64,000 nt of DNA from Volvariella volvacea V23 (GCA_000349905.1 KB722737.1:1316344-1380343); one strand, 5' to 3'. Numbered from the stretch's first letter, positions 48,730 through 60,293 are shown. Translations and numbers: made by a program. Notes: generated by a model from the letters alone, not told the origin.

Positions 48730-50840
48730 TTAAGAAAAATCCCACAATTTGATACTAGAATCAATAGCTGTGGGTCTCAAACCCTTTTCGATTGAGTGGA
48801 CGACTTTTGCTTGTTTTATTTCTTCAACTTTGTCACTACCGTCGTCCCCGCCCCTGTGATTCCGACTGATACACTCTAAGTCTTCAGCATCTGACTCCGT
48901 ATCCGGGTTTGAATCCGAATCATCATCGTCAAGGTCAAAGTGTCTCGATCCAGATACTGACAACAAGGTCGCCGTAATGGGGTGGAATGATACAGAACCA
49001 ACCGCGTCTTCATTGTATGAGTCGAAGAGAACATTAGTTGTGGTTGGAAAAGCGGTACAATTCATATATACCTTCATGCCCGGAAAACTCTAACCTTGGC
49101 ACAACTCGACCTGGCATTGGCGCTTGTGAGGTAGAGCCATTATGGCCTCCAGGTGTGTCAGGGTTCATAGCATGGTCCGACACCACGACCGTAGGGGCAT
49201 TGGTATCTTGTATTGGGTCTCCGAGGTCAAAAATCGAAACAATCCCGAGCTATATTATAAAGAAAGATATTCAATAAGAGCGAACATGAGAATAAACGAG
49301 GAGGAATCTTGCGCTTGCTTACCTGATCACCGACTCCCAACAGTCTTCCACCGAGCTCAATATCAAACCTCATCCTCTGATTCGTCCAAATTCTCTCCTT
49401 ATCCTTAGCAGGACTAACGCTGACACTGGTACTCGTGCCCATACTCGTGTCTGAAGAGTTAGGCCGAATAAGGATCTCGATTGGATCGTCAACATTGGAG
49501 CGTAAATCCCATGCATATATGTCTGAATGACGACGGAACGAAGCATATAGGATATGTGGACGCATCGGATTAAATTGAATCTGTGAGAGATTATGCAAAT
49601 GTCAGTGCATGTAGAAGAAGAACGGCGATCAAGATGAGAATACTGCACACCTGTGAAACCCCAGCTCTCGGTCCACCACCAACGAACATCATAGGATTGA
49701 TATTTACAACATCAGTGCCATTCAATGTTTTGCCATCCTGGCCTGGCGAAACCGACTCGTGGTCGTTGTTGAAGATGGCAATGTTGCCTCCTTGAACAGG
49801 AGACAAACTACCCACTGCGAACAGATCTGATGATGGAGATTCATAGGAGGGCGTAAATGCAATGGATGATAGCAGCCCTGTAGTCGATGAGTTAAGGAGA
49901 GAACGTGGAATCAGTGAGCAGAGTATTGATACCTTTCAGACCATCTTTACTCTTCTTTGAAGGGACGGTGTGCAATCTTAATCCTTTTCCAGGTCGAGAA
50001 ACATCAAAGACCTCTATCGCATCTTCAAATGTGCAATATAGACTGGAGTCGTTCGTTCAATTTCGGAGAATGAGATAAATGAACGATGGAATCACCGTTG
50101 TGCAGTAAGGTTGAATGCCAAACAATGTGGAGCAATTTGTCGCTCACGATGATCCACAATGCTATATGACGCTCGTAACTGCATATGTCAAAATGAAATA
50201 GGAGAAATCAGATCGAAAGACAATGAACTCCAGACCTTGGCGAATAGTGCAAGGCAAAGTGTTAAGAAGCCGACAACTCACCCTTCCGTCATTCGCGTCT
50301 AATAGTTTCACAGGTGCCTCACGCACTGATGCGACGAAACAGTAGGTTGAGGGTTCGTGGGCGGACGCTGTCGGATACCATGCATAATCTATGACTGGTG
50401 AGGCTTGCCTGAAAATTTTAGTGTCTACATTCTTCGCAGGTATTGGCGTAGTCGTCGATTTCTGGCTAAAACTTGGACCTGTAATCGGTCCTAGAAGTTC
50501 ATTGGGACTGTACGAGACAAGTTGGAATGAAGGGGTTTTCTGCTCGGGTCAATTGATTCGCTACAAGCAAGGTCTCAAACGTGAATACGTACACTTTTGT
50601 AACATGCAAGCTTCCATCCTCCATGTGGGTTATGAAAGACGAACCGTCTGGAGACCTAAACGAGTGTGGACGAACATGGATAAGGTTGTGAACATGCAGT
50701 GAATTGCGAACATACCACTTAGCAGATCTCGAGAAATCATGTTTTGAGCTACTTGAAGGGATTGTCGAATGCTTGAGGGTAGGTGGTGCAGATATATCGT
50801 ACTTTGGTGGTGCCCAGACATTCTCGTAGTTGAAGTCCAT
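48730..50840 (-). CDS. WD40 protein of the WRAP53/TCAB1/Swt21 family
   Basis: The family acts in small-nuclear RNP and telomerase RNP biogenesis (human TCAB1 binds CAB boxes; yeast Swt21 is splicing-linked). ATG 50840 starts MDFNYENVWAPPKYD; then SPDGSSFITHMEDGSLHVTK, QASPVIDYAWYPTASAHEPS with STYCFVASVREAPVKLLDAN, and VDHRERQIAPHCLAFNLTAQ. These match the first blades of WRAP53, in which a Y/F-D..W.P block and YR..DH..E..A are characteristic. Later exons give TFEDAIEVFDVSRPGKGLR, LLSSIAFTPSYESPSSDLFA, IQFNPMRPHILYASFRRHSD with IYAWDLR, NQRMRFDIELGGRLLGVGDQ, LGIVSIFDL, and SVSFHPITATLLSVSGSRHF. An Asp-rich insert (DLDDDDSDSNPDTESDAEDL) precedes the final IKLWDFS. About eight exons are present. 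The start lies only about 95 bp from the right repeat arm. No lesions seen. Confidence 0.7.
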
Positions 50841-51096
50841 ATCAACCTCAGGCTCTTCCCGTCCTCAGCCACAAATTATGGGATTAGATAAGCAGAGATC
50901 TCAGGTAAGCTGCTGTGGCGTGGTCACGCTCACAGCACCACTCGAACACTGGCATCAGCAACTTGAAAGCAATGGTGAGTAATAAATCCCGCCATCGAAC
51001 TAAAAAGGAGCACCAATAATTCTGTAACACCACAACTCCAGCTTACTTTGATACCTTGAACAGGACTCAACACCGTCTCAATCACGATTGGACACT

Positions 51097-52508
51097 ATAC
51101 CCGTAGATGTGCTCCCTGATACCCTCTGCCCGTATGCAATAAAACCCGTTAGCAACCCACGCACCAAGTTTCGGAGAACCAGGGATGATTATCGGGGAGT
51201 GGATCGCTAAAACTCTCGTCTCCTTTCATGTCTACGGTTGGTCTGCAAGCAATGGTGCGCAATGATCACGCCCATGTTGTAGGCTCGCACGATCGTGAAC
51301 CTATGTAATCCCCGATACGAGGAGGCTTTTGGAGATCATCCCCACTTTATTCAGCACCCTATCCTCGATTTCGATAGCTAACATACCCAACGCTGTTCAA
51401 GTACGGGATCGTTGAATTTTGAACTACTCCGAGCTTGCCTAGGTGAATGCGCGAATCTGCACACCCTCGAAGTGATAGAACCTAAAGGTATGCATGCAAC
51501 TAGTAATCTCTGTCAGACGAACACTCTGACTATGTTTCAAGATTTGCAGAGTTGCATCACCCCTTTACGGATTATAAGGAAATACCACAATGACTATTAT
51601 GTCACATCCAATATTCTTCTGAGCCTTGGAAAGCTTTGTGAAAATCTGACAACATTGGAGGTCTTAGGCCAGCACTTCATCCGCGAGTCGGATATCCGCG
51701 TCAGTCGACACAAATTACCGTTATCATCCCCCAATGTTTCGCGACTTGCACTTAACTGGGAGTGGACATTCCCTGCGTTTTATGAAAAGCTCATTTCACG
51801 GATCTGTCGCAAGGAGAGCAATAGATTGGAACCATCCCGACTCACCATTCCCCTTCTCGAACTTGTCCTCGATGGCAGCCATTGTGACCTTCATAATGAT
51901 TGGGTCCCCAGAATCCTACAAATCAACAATCTCGCTGCACCTCTCATTGCATTTGAATTGTCAATTTCTAATTACGCTTTGTATTTAGTCGATGAGCGAC
52001 TTCACATGCAGCAAATACCACTCGAAATTCTGAAATACTGCCACGCGTTGGTGTCATTCCGCCACTATGTGCCTTTTCCAACTCGATCTTCTCCCACCTT
52101 CAGAGTNNNNNNNNNNNNNNNNNNNNNNNNNNNNNNNNNNNNNNNNNNNNNNNNNNNNNNNNNNNNNNNNNNNNNNNNNNNNNNNNNNNNNNNNNNNNNN
52201 NNNNNNCTATACGCGAATTGGGCATCGAAATTATTCATCCTACGCAATTACAATCGGTTGGCGAATCAGATGCAAAACTGATCATCACTGATGTGCAGCC
52301 AATAATGAAGCTCGTAGAACTCAGCTCATCGTTGCCGATGAGGTCAAAGCTTAAGTATATGGATTCTATCATTGTACAGGGGGAGTTCGTAAAAGAATCT
52401 GAATGGTCGCGCCTGAAGGATTTGTGTCTCAAGGAAAAGATTTCGGTGAGGTTGTTGCCTTCACTTTATAGTAACCAGTGTGAATACGATGAACTTCAAT
52501 GCGAATAG
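51097..52508 (+). pseudogene. Decayed LRR-like family member (right copy), interrupted by assembly gap
   Basis: Counterpart of the minus-strand locus at 27870-29247. The 5' portion reads DTIPVDVLPDTLCPY and FRRTRDDYRG before a stop at about 51210, and lacks an ATG. The central frame from about 51400 is open and well preserved: FELLRACLGECANLHTLEVI, LGKLCENLTTLEVLGQHFI, NVSRLALNWEWTFPAFYEKL, LVLDGSHCDLHNDWVPRIL and QQIPLEILKYCHALVSFR. At YVPFPTRSSPTF the frame is shifted relative to the alternative LFQLDLLPPSE, just before the N gap. After the gap come LGIEIIHPTQLQSVGESD, KLKYMDSIIVQGEFVKESEW and a stop at 52506. The middle is better preserved than in the left copy, but the start and gap-proximal shift indicate a pseudogene. 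Confidence 0.6.
52107..52206. other. Assembly gap of exactly 100 N (right arm)
   Basis: Flanks read CACCTTCAGAGT and CTATACGCG; the left-arm paralogue reads these continuously with a single C between. The true missing sequence is probably zero to a few bases. Confidence 0.9.
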
Positions 52509-53240
52509 GTTTCAATGTACAAGATGGTGTATTAAGGACAGTGCCTCAAATTTAATCCCGATAACTTACAAGTGTTATTTGGTTCCGATCTTCATGTGAC
52601 TTACACAGAACTCCATAGCCGATACGCTGAATTTATAACGACGAAGGTCTTCTAACAGCATAGTCCCGACTCAAAGATAGTAAGCACAGGATCTAGTGTT
52701 TTTGGTGGTTCCTAACTCTACTTACCCACAATCATAACAAAGAGTAATTCCCTATTGTAACTTATGACACTGTTATGCTTTCTAATGTCATGGGTATTTC
52801 CACCATCATCTTGCCGGTTTTTCACCCTCAGTTCCAATGATGGAGGAAGAGTCATACTCGCCATCAGACTTGAAGCGTGCCATTTTGAACTTATTGCTGA
52901 TAATGAAGGTTGTCCATCAATACATCAAGTCGGGCTGTGGTGAGTTAACCTTTATCCAGTACTTCACTTGTGCATCATGGGTCGCTACTTACTGACTTAC
53001 AGTACTTGAAAATTTCAAGATCTCGCCTCGCTGAGCAAAAAGTGCTATCGTTCTGTCGCGGTCATGGAAGATTATTTGCTGACCTCACCATACCGTATCT
53101 GCCCGAGTCTACTTCATTTTGGTGGATGCCCGTTCCAAATATTTCTCAGGGACCGTTTCCTAATTTGCGAGGACTCCATGAGGCGGACATTATTATCAAT
53201 CTTGATCTTTAACTCTAAACCTCAACGTCAACTTTCGACG

Positions 53241-54237
53241 ATGAGTGATACAACCCCCGCAGAACCACGTTTACCACAGGATTTGGAGCGTGCCATCTTT
53301 GAATTCGCCGCGCTCAACGACAGGCGTTCTATTCCATTATTGATGCGGTTGCTCGCCGGATTCGAATTTGGTATGCTTTTTTTTCTTGGTTTCAAGGACA
53401 CACTGTGTGATTTACTGATTGCAATACCATCAACGATGGTGCTCAAGGTTGGAATCCATCCATTACGAAACTGTAATCCTACGAACAACATATCTGAACC
53501 CCTCCCCCAACAATGCCCATCTTTTTCATGAAATCTTTAAACCACCTAGTTCATACGTGCATCATATCAGACACCTATCAATTCCACTGGCAGGCAACAA
53601 CGATCAATTAAGCACCTTCGTATCTCAGTGTGCTAACATTCAAAACCTCCAACTAAGCGGTAACATTGTACCTGCAATTGCTTCGGCATTGATAACTGCC
53701 ATTCGGTCACCTAATCGTACCGTGTCGCCCAAGGGGTTACTTCGATTCAGTGGATCGCTATATGAAGTGTTTCGTGATACGCAGGTTGACTTCAATCACG
53801 AAGCTTTCAAGGACCTCACCCACTTGGATCTAGCGGGAAATGTGGTCGGATGGAAAGAGGGGAACAATTACGCATGCCTGAAGAATTTGCGATATGTGTC
53901 ATTTCCGGAGGTGTACCAGGGTTTAGGACATATTGTTGCGATGTGTCTGAGATACTGCGAAGCTTTGGAAGCAGTTATCGTGTTCTCATTCAGCTTCGAG
54001 GAGAATGAAGCGTTTGAGGACGAATTACCGAAGGTTAGGAATAGATTGAGATTGGATGGGACAATGGAAGAGATACCAGAGGATAGGGTCGTGTTTCTTT
54101 ACTATGATAAGATAGGATATAACCATTTTAGCTGGATTGATGATTGGATTAGAGGTGCAACGGGTGGCATAGATATGTGGAAGATAGCAGAGGAAATTAT
54201 CCAGGAACGACGATGGAAGCGAGAGCGACTATTATGA
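53241..54237 (+). pseudogene. 'RLPQDLER' F-box-like family member with single-base frameshift (right copy)
   Basis: ATG 53241 gives MSDTTPAEPRLPQDLERAIF then EFAALNDRRSIPLLM. The frame then reads RLLAGFEFG where the left copy and family have RVARRVRLW. Restoring the family frame requires one extra base around 53346-53349 (CGGTTG versus CGGGTTG). Beyond that, a GT-AG intron (ATTTG|GTATGC to CTCAAG|G) leads into LESIHYETVILRTTYLNP and an uninterrupted frame to the stop at 54235: HHIRHLSIPLAGNNDQ, NIQNLQLSGNIVPAIASALI, LKNLRYVSFPEVYQGLGHIV, GTMEEIPEDRVVFLYYDKIG and EEIIQERRWKRERLL. It is nearly intact, so it may be a recent pseudogene, a sequencing error, or still expressed as a shorter protein. 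Confidence 0.65.
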
Positions 54238-54291
54238 GATTTGGAATAGTCAAGCTTGATCCCTATTCTATTTATTGGATATTTTCCTGTT

Positions 54292-54677
54292 GGCGCTGCC
54301 AAGTTGATTGTCGTCCCAGGTCGTCTGAATCGAAAGATTAAGCCAGTATTTGTGAGGAGCTGATGCGAGGATTGTACTACACATCTCCAAAAACTTTTGA
54401 CTCATGACCAGGAGCCTCTACCAAGTAAATCACTGCTGTTTAGCCGGTCATAAACTTTGTACCACAGTCAAAGGGGCAGTTAAAAATTAAAGTGAAACGA
54501 TTCAAAGGATGGGCGGTTGTATTCAGAGGATGTATCTCTGATCTTTGCTACAGGTTTTCGCAATTTTCAACGTTAAGTGAAGCTGTAGATTTGACTATTG
54601 TGACTCGGATTCGAATAAGCATGCACAATTGCGTCAGAGATGGGAACTAATCCAGAAGGCCTCGCCTTTCGTGCCAA
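54292..54677. other. Intergenic, no gene seen
   Basis: Lies between the right repeat arm and the F-box gene 3' end. I see no coding or structured element. Confidence 0.4.
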
Positions 54678-56494
54678 TTAGACTACAACCAAGCCTCGAT
54701 CCATATCAGTCCCAATAAACCTTCTAACGAGAAACTCCTCGACTATTCCTTCAAATTTCCCTACCACTCTTGGCTCATACAACGGCTCCAAGTTCGACCC
54801 AACTATGACCGTTTTGAATCCATGCCCTCTCGTCTTTCTTTCCTCGGACACGCCTAAGAGTCCATTCCAATCTTGCTCTGCGATGCTATGATCTTCCACC
54901 TCAACGCGTTTTAGATTTGGGAAGGGAATTCTATTACAAATTATGTGAACTTCAGAGTCAGGAACCTGTCTCGGTGTTTAGCATACCTCCCACTCGGCTT
55001 CAACGCCTCCACGAACAAGGGGAATCGCCCAGGCACATCCATATCCGGTAGCTGAAACGTGCACAATTTCAACACTTCGATGTTCGGTAAAAGCCTGATA
55101 CACAACTCCCATTCTTCTCGAGTCAATGCGTAATGAGAGGTAAACCTCTTGCACGTTGAGAGTGGTAGTGGTATGAACTTGAGGACCTGACTGACTATAT
55201 CGATAGGTGCGCCTGCGAGTTGCCATTCGGAGCCTGGTGTCCACTCAAGTAGAAGAGTGGGGCCATTATCATCGTCGGGTTCGCTGTTATCATGGAGTAA
55301 TTTGATGAAAATAGAGCAAGTATAGTTCACAAAGTCGGATTCATCATACAACACGCCGAGTGAATGAACAGAAAAGCTTGCTCTGCTACTTGTCTCTAAG
55401 GCGGTCTAGTGATTGTGACCTTGGTTCGGGCGCCAGGAATCATCGATCATGGAGAACCATGCTTGGAGAGGCAGGTAAGAGTTGGATTCGATAGCGTTGG
55501 TGCAAATGATGCGTGCTTTCGTTAAATGTTCAAGAGAAGTCTGTATTTGGTTGATGAAAGAAGTGCATTCAAGCGATGTTCCTTTGATGTGAAGCGCGGT
55601 GAGGCAAGGCAGCAATAACTGGCGAGGAAAATGGTTATTGGCGGTGTTCGTTAACGTTGATTCAGGATAGGGTAATGCCAGTGTAAGCTCGAGTATTCTC
55701 AGTTGAGGCATAGATTGAAGGATAGACGATAGTTGCTGTGGTAATGGTTTGGATGTGGGAGAAATGATGCGAAGCTCCTGACATAAGGGGATGGCGCGAA
55801 GGAGTGGCATGTTCCATGCAAATTGGATTCCGCATAATTGAAGACTAGTGAGAAGAGGTGCACATCCGTCAAATAGCGCTCGATGGGGATCGAGGATGGC
55901 TCTGCTTAGACTGCATCCGGTCATAATCGGAGCAGGTTTCCAGAGAACGGTGGGTATTTGAGTCTTGAGTGATTTGACATTGAGAGCGAGGTATTGAATC
56001 CGAGAGTGATGTTCGGAGATGAGTTTTAACATTCTATTCATTAATTTAGTTGGGTGTGTGTGTGAGCCCTGAAGAGAGATCGACAGTGACGCTGCTCCTG
56101 AGCGTTTAAGGAGTTCGGGGGCAAAAGGGAGGTGGGACGTGTTAATATCGGCCCAAAGGGTATAATCGGCCAGGATCATGTTTCGCCAAACCCGGCATAC
56201 ACTGGATAAGACCATTTGTGGGCCATATCGCTGCCCAAAGGTATCGAACGAGGAGAATGACCCCCTGCTAGTGCGCGGTATGAGGTAACGAAATATTTCT
56301 AAGAAGAGTTCCGGCGGAAGTCTGGAGATGGGCGATAGTTGGTTTTGTTCAAACCCCAACACCCTGGCCTCCTCAGCGAGTTCTGGAAGTTTCAAGTCGA
56401 TGTCATCACAAAGGGATTGAAAGACGTCGATGTTGAGATCCTGTTGGGCAGGCTTTCTTGTGCTTCGATTCTTGCGGCCCACTGTGCTTTGCAT
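54678..56494 (-). CDS. F-box domain protein, splice structure partly unresolved
   Basis: The first exon begins at ATG 56494 (MQSTVGRKNRSTRK); the frame runs two codons further to a TTG. The F-box reads ISRLPPELFLEIFRYLIP then MVLSSVCRVWRNMILADYTL, followed by an LRR-like region (CAPLLTSLQLCG, MPQLRILELTLALPYPE, LLPCLTALHIKGTS). A second exon contains DESDFVNYTCSIFIKLLH and EWELCIRLLPNIEVLKLCTF. The last intron (54931-54986, GGGAG|GTATGC to AATAG|A) cleanly joins it to IPFPNLKRVEVEDHSIAEQD and the end at 54678. The junction between exon 1 (DDSWRPNQ) and exon 2 is problematic: canonical sites give either a 24 bp intron or an early stop. The gene may have an unusual junction or be newly broken. 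It is divergent from SNX3, with 227 bp between the start codons. Confidence 0.55.
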
Positions 56495-56721
56495 CAGCAA
56501 TGCTTCCAGTCCGTTCTTTCACTTACTGTGGAATCTGTCTCGCAGGATAGAAATATGATTGTGTGCTGTGGGTAGCTGCAAGAGCGTCAGCCCAACAACG
56601 TCACTAAATAGAGAAAGGGACAAATCGGAGTCACGAGATGTCACGGGGCTGGTGGTAACTTAACTCCTGAACGCAGCATCTTTGCTTTACACATTCAACC
56701 CCTCGTCCACTTTTCGCCACG

Positions 56722-57656
56722 ATGAGCACTGTATCACCTTTCGCTCGTAGCAGCGCCTTTGACGAGCTCATCGTCCCAGGTCGTGAGCAAACTGTAAGTA
56801 CCGGTCTTACTTGCTGACTTATCCCTCCCCTACCCTGTCCTACCCTGTACTCCGTATCCTGCATCCTACCATACCCCTTCTTTCCACCACCACCTTCTTT
56901 TGTTACTTCCTTTGATGAGAACTACCAAGGATATGAACCGTCACTGTGCCACTCTGTTTCTTGGTATACTAGATTGAGGAAATGTACAGTGTACCGGAGA
57001 GCTTCCTTGAGATCGAAGTTAGGAACCCTCAGACGCATGGTGAGTACGATTCTTATCTTTCTATCTATAACGCAACGTTTTACTCAAGCAATTGCTGATC
57101 CCATTACTTGATGTCTCTAGGCTTTGGAAGGAAGATGTTCACCGATTATGAGATTGTCTGCAAGGCATGTCTGTTCCCCCAAACGTCACGCTCATCGTAC
57201 TGAGATTGCATGGATAGACCAACATCCCAGCATTCAAATTAAGGCACTCGATCGTTCGAAGACGTTACTCCGATTTTGAAGCATTCCGCGATATCCTCGA
57301 GCACGAGTCCACTCGGGTCAACATCCCTCCGTTACCAGGGAAAGTCTTCACGAACAGGTTCTCGGATGAGGTTATCGAGAGCAGGAGGGAGGGACTGGAG
57401 AGGTTCTTGAGCATCGTTGCTGGCCATCCCTTATTGCAGGTCAGTCACCCTCCGCTTGATTGGGATTGCTCTGCTGCGGCTGTCCTTCTGTGACTCTTCC
57501 CTTCATGGGAAGCGGTGACGGGGTGATCCCCAGCGTAAGCATGCCATCAACGCTGATCCCCGTTCTGCCTTCTGTGCTCGTGTGATATAGACTGGCAGCA
57601 AAGTGCTCTGCGCATTCCTTCAAGACCCTGCGTGGGAGAAGACGCAATGGGTTTAA
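56722..57656 (+). CDS. SNX3: Sorting nexin 3 (PX domain, Grd19/Snx3), 156 aa
   Basis: A PI3P-binding endosomal adaptor that retrieves cargo with retromer. Five exons (56722-56793, 56973-57039, 57121-57164, 57218-57439, 57591-57656) give exactly 157 codons including the stop, close to the usual length of about 160. Sequence landmarks are [40 protein letters not shown] and [19 protein letters not shown]. The RRYSDF arginine is the PI3P 3-phosphate contact. Then come [20 protein letters not shown], with the Pro-rich loop, and [19 protein letters not shown], and finally [13 protein letters not shown]. Intron 3 starts with GC rather than GT (TGCAAG|GCATGT); no in-frame GT alternative exists there. 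The gene is intact. Start choice is fixed by family N-terminus length and a short 5' exon. Confidence 0.92.
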
Positions 57657-59449
57657 AGCTTCGAGTTGAAGGTCGCTCCGATTGATGGAGTATGAAGTGG
57701 GTCCCCATGGTTCCGGTCGACTTCCTTACCTTGTGCTGTTTCGATACGACGATGATCGCATTTGCGTTAGCGAATTTGACTCCACATGTTACGTTGTCTA
57801 TATTTCTGTTAATGTTTCTCATGTACTTCTTGGTTTTGCTTTCCAGTACCTCTCGTCCTTTTTTCCCTTTTCATTTGGCATATCCCTGTATCACTCGATT
57901 CTCAATCCGAGCTGCCATGTTATCTCATGCTTACCCGTGCTCGTGATACCTCTGTAGCCGCTCTAAGGCACGATCAGAATTCAGAGGATATTGACGTATA
58001 GACGTCATCACCCCCAATCGATCCTGGACTTAAAACACTAGTTTACAAGTCAACTGGAATACGGTACACTTTGAAGTAGACTAGTCCTATTACCCTGGCG
58101 AGATGCGCCATCCAAACCCACTCATCTGGCCCCCAGGGCTTCCATGATGCACCCCTCGATGCTCATCCCCTCAACGCCACCCTGCGGCGCAGGCGAAGGG
58201 GTGAAACCTAAGAGTTTGGTGCACCACCCTTCAAAAGCGCCACAGAGATTTTCGTTACTTCAAGTCCTCCTCATTTTAGGTACCCATTATCCCATGCCCA
58301 GCTATCATCGGTCATCAACAAATCAAGACAACAGCAACAGCCTTCCGCGTTCGGTATTCTCCATCCCCACAACGATCGAATTCGCCACGCGCCCTCTCGT
58401 TCTTGGGGATTGCGCAAAATAAATGATTAGTTGAACACCGTTGCCAGTGGTCTTTGGTAGGGGGACCAGATCCCAACGAATCGTGCGAAGGCTCTTGGGA
58501 TTCAGGACCCGCATCCCAACCTCACGCACAGTGGGAGTAACAGGGCCTGGGTCGAATCAGAACCTAGCAGATTGGAGATTATTCTCCCGGAGAAGGTGCA
58601 CAAAGCCGAAGTGCAACCAGCAATCTGTAGCACCTCAAGAGTTCTAGACGTATGCCTTCATAATGAGGTGGTCTTGAACTGTGAGTCTCTAAATATTCAT
58701 CCGATGGGACGCAATTCGGATGTGATGAAATGCGATGCGGTGTTGGCGATTCGGAGGACCCTTATAATGAGCTCGCAGAGGGGTGCGGTGATAGTTGCTC
58801 GAGGCCCGAGGCGCGCTAGAGAGTCTAATCCGCTGGTATGGGTTCTGGGACGCAGACTTGATTGTGATTGTTACAAGTAATGCGATAAATTCTGGATAAG
58901 AACTTTTCATAGAACCCGGGAAGCGCAGTTGAGCAGCCCTACGCAAGCTGCGAAACGTTAAGCAACGAAGTTGGCAGGTCCTACCGTTGGCGTGGTGTCA
59001 CGGGCGAAAATTCCGATATCAACAGTTTGAAGCCATATGTCCCTACCTCTAATGTCGTCGGATTTAGCATAATCTTGCTTGAGCCGATGAGGATATCGGA
59101 CACATTTTTGTGGTATCGAGCCCAAAACAGGGGGGATAGATATGTATTAGAAGCCGATTAATTCCAGCTCATCCACGTTCTTGCATTCACCTGGGCAGGC
59201 CTGGAATATCTCGGGTTTGAAGGGCTTGAATCTACTGAGGTGGAGTTTCCATGGAGTGGGATGGAGTGAGGTGGCGAGTCGGGATTGGTTCATATGACGA
59301 GAGCTAAATGAATAAGGGTTGATATTGGAATGCCTCCTGATACCAATCCTCCGTTGGATGAATAATAGCGCCGTAGTTTTGGGATAAGAAGTGTAAATTT
59401 GTGCAATCCCATTCTCGATATCGGTACGAAGGGGTAGCTCCGGCGACTC
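57657..59449. other. Gene-poor stretch, no recognisable gene
   Basis: The first few hundred bases are likely the SNX3 3' UTR. The remainder has short frames on both strands without family signal. I see no repeat or RNA gene. Confidence 0.4.
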
Positions 59450-60293
59450 CTATTCCTCCTGGGCTGATTCAGTAAGGGTAGACAATTTGAGGGAGGCCTT
59501 GAGGAACGTCTTCCCATGTCGAATGCAAGGCTCGGACTGCAGTCTTAAATCTGGTTGGAGCTGGTTCACGTCGAGCTCAGTAGAAGCGTGTGGAGAAGGC
59601 CAGGAGTAATACTTCCACATGCGATGAAATACTGATGATAGCGTGTTAATTGGTTTACCAAGTGCGAGTTTTATGGTACTTACACTGACCAGGAATGGAC
59701 GATAATGCCAATGAAACTCCTTTACCATGTGCATCCTCTAGAGCATTGCAACCCGTATTCATTAGACCGAGCCAATAGCACAGTTACTGAATCTGCTACC
59801 AGCTTCTTCCATCACTGCGCACAATTTAATCCCGCAAAGGTGGTACCACAACGCCCGACGACTCTAGATAAAAAACTGAACTCCCTAGGGGTATATAGCA
59901 GCCAATGTCAGTTAAAATCTCCGAAGTACGACAAAAATCAACCAAGACGTGCTCAGATTGCAAATTAACACGGCCTTCATCCGTCGTTCTGCGGGTGTGG
60001 AGGCTCCGGTCACCAGCTGGCACCAGAACCAATGCACAACTCCCAGCAAGAACCCAAAGAACGTCAGGTAGAGATGCTCGAATTCCTCATTGCAATACGT
60101 AAGATAAAGATGGATGGGATACTGACCTCCTGGAAACATTGTTGAATGATTGAGCTGCTGTATGAACAAGACCACAAAAGGCTCCAAGCGCCGCGAAATG
60201 TAACAGATGTGACTTCTTGTGACACGTGACTTCGTAATCGACACTTTCAAAATAGAGAAAATTAGCAGGAAAATATACAGCAAGGCTGTACAT
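59450..60293 (-). CDS. Uncertain membrane-protein-like locus
   Basis: Minus-strand fragments look coding but the gene structure is not established. An N-terminal piece reads FAALGAFCGLVHTAAQSF. A hydrophobic piece HLYLTFFGFLLGVVHWFWCQ follows a possible intron (GAG|GTCAGT), then NLSTSWLIFVVLR. A C-terminal piece includes FHRMWKYYSWPSPHASTELD, LRLQSEPCIRHGKTFLKASL and a stop at 59450. Two to three membrane segments could be present. I do not recognise the family. It could be a real small multi-exon gene or a decayed one. Confidence 0.2.

Larger units (their letters stand above)
50935..54291. repeat. Right arm of the diverged inverted repeat
   Basis: Reverse-complement counterpart of 26221-29407, slightly longer (about 3.36 versus 3.19 kb) because of indels. 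It carries the same two decayed gene families, here on the plus strand in the same relative order. The second 100-N gap (52107-52206) lies inside. Sequence divergence shows it is an old duplication rather than two assemblies of one locus. Confidence 0.8.

Noticed and set aside
26221..54291. Inverted repeat as terminal inverted repeats of a giant transposon
   Set aside because: Arms contain host-type gene families, are several kb long and diverged, and I see no transposase, captain recombinase or target-site duplication.
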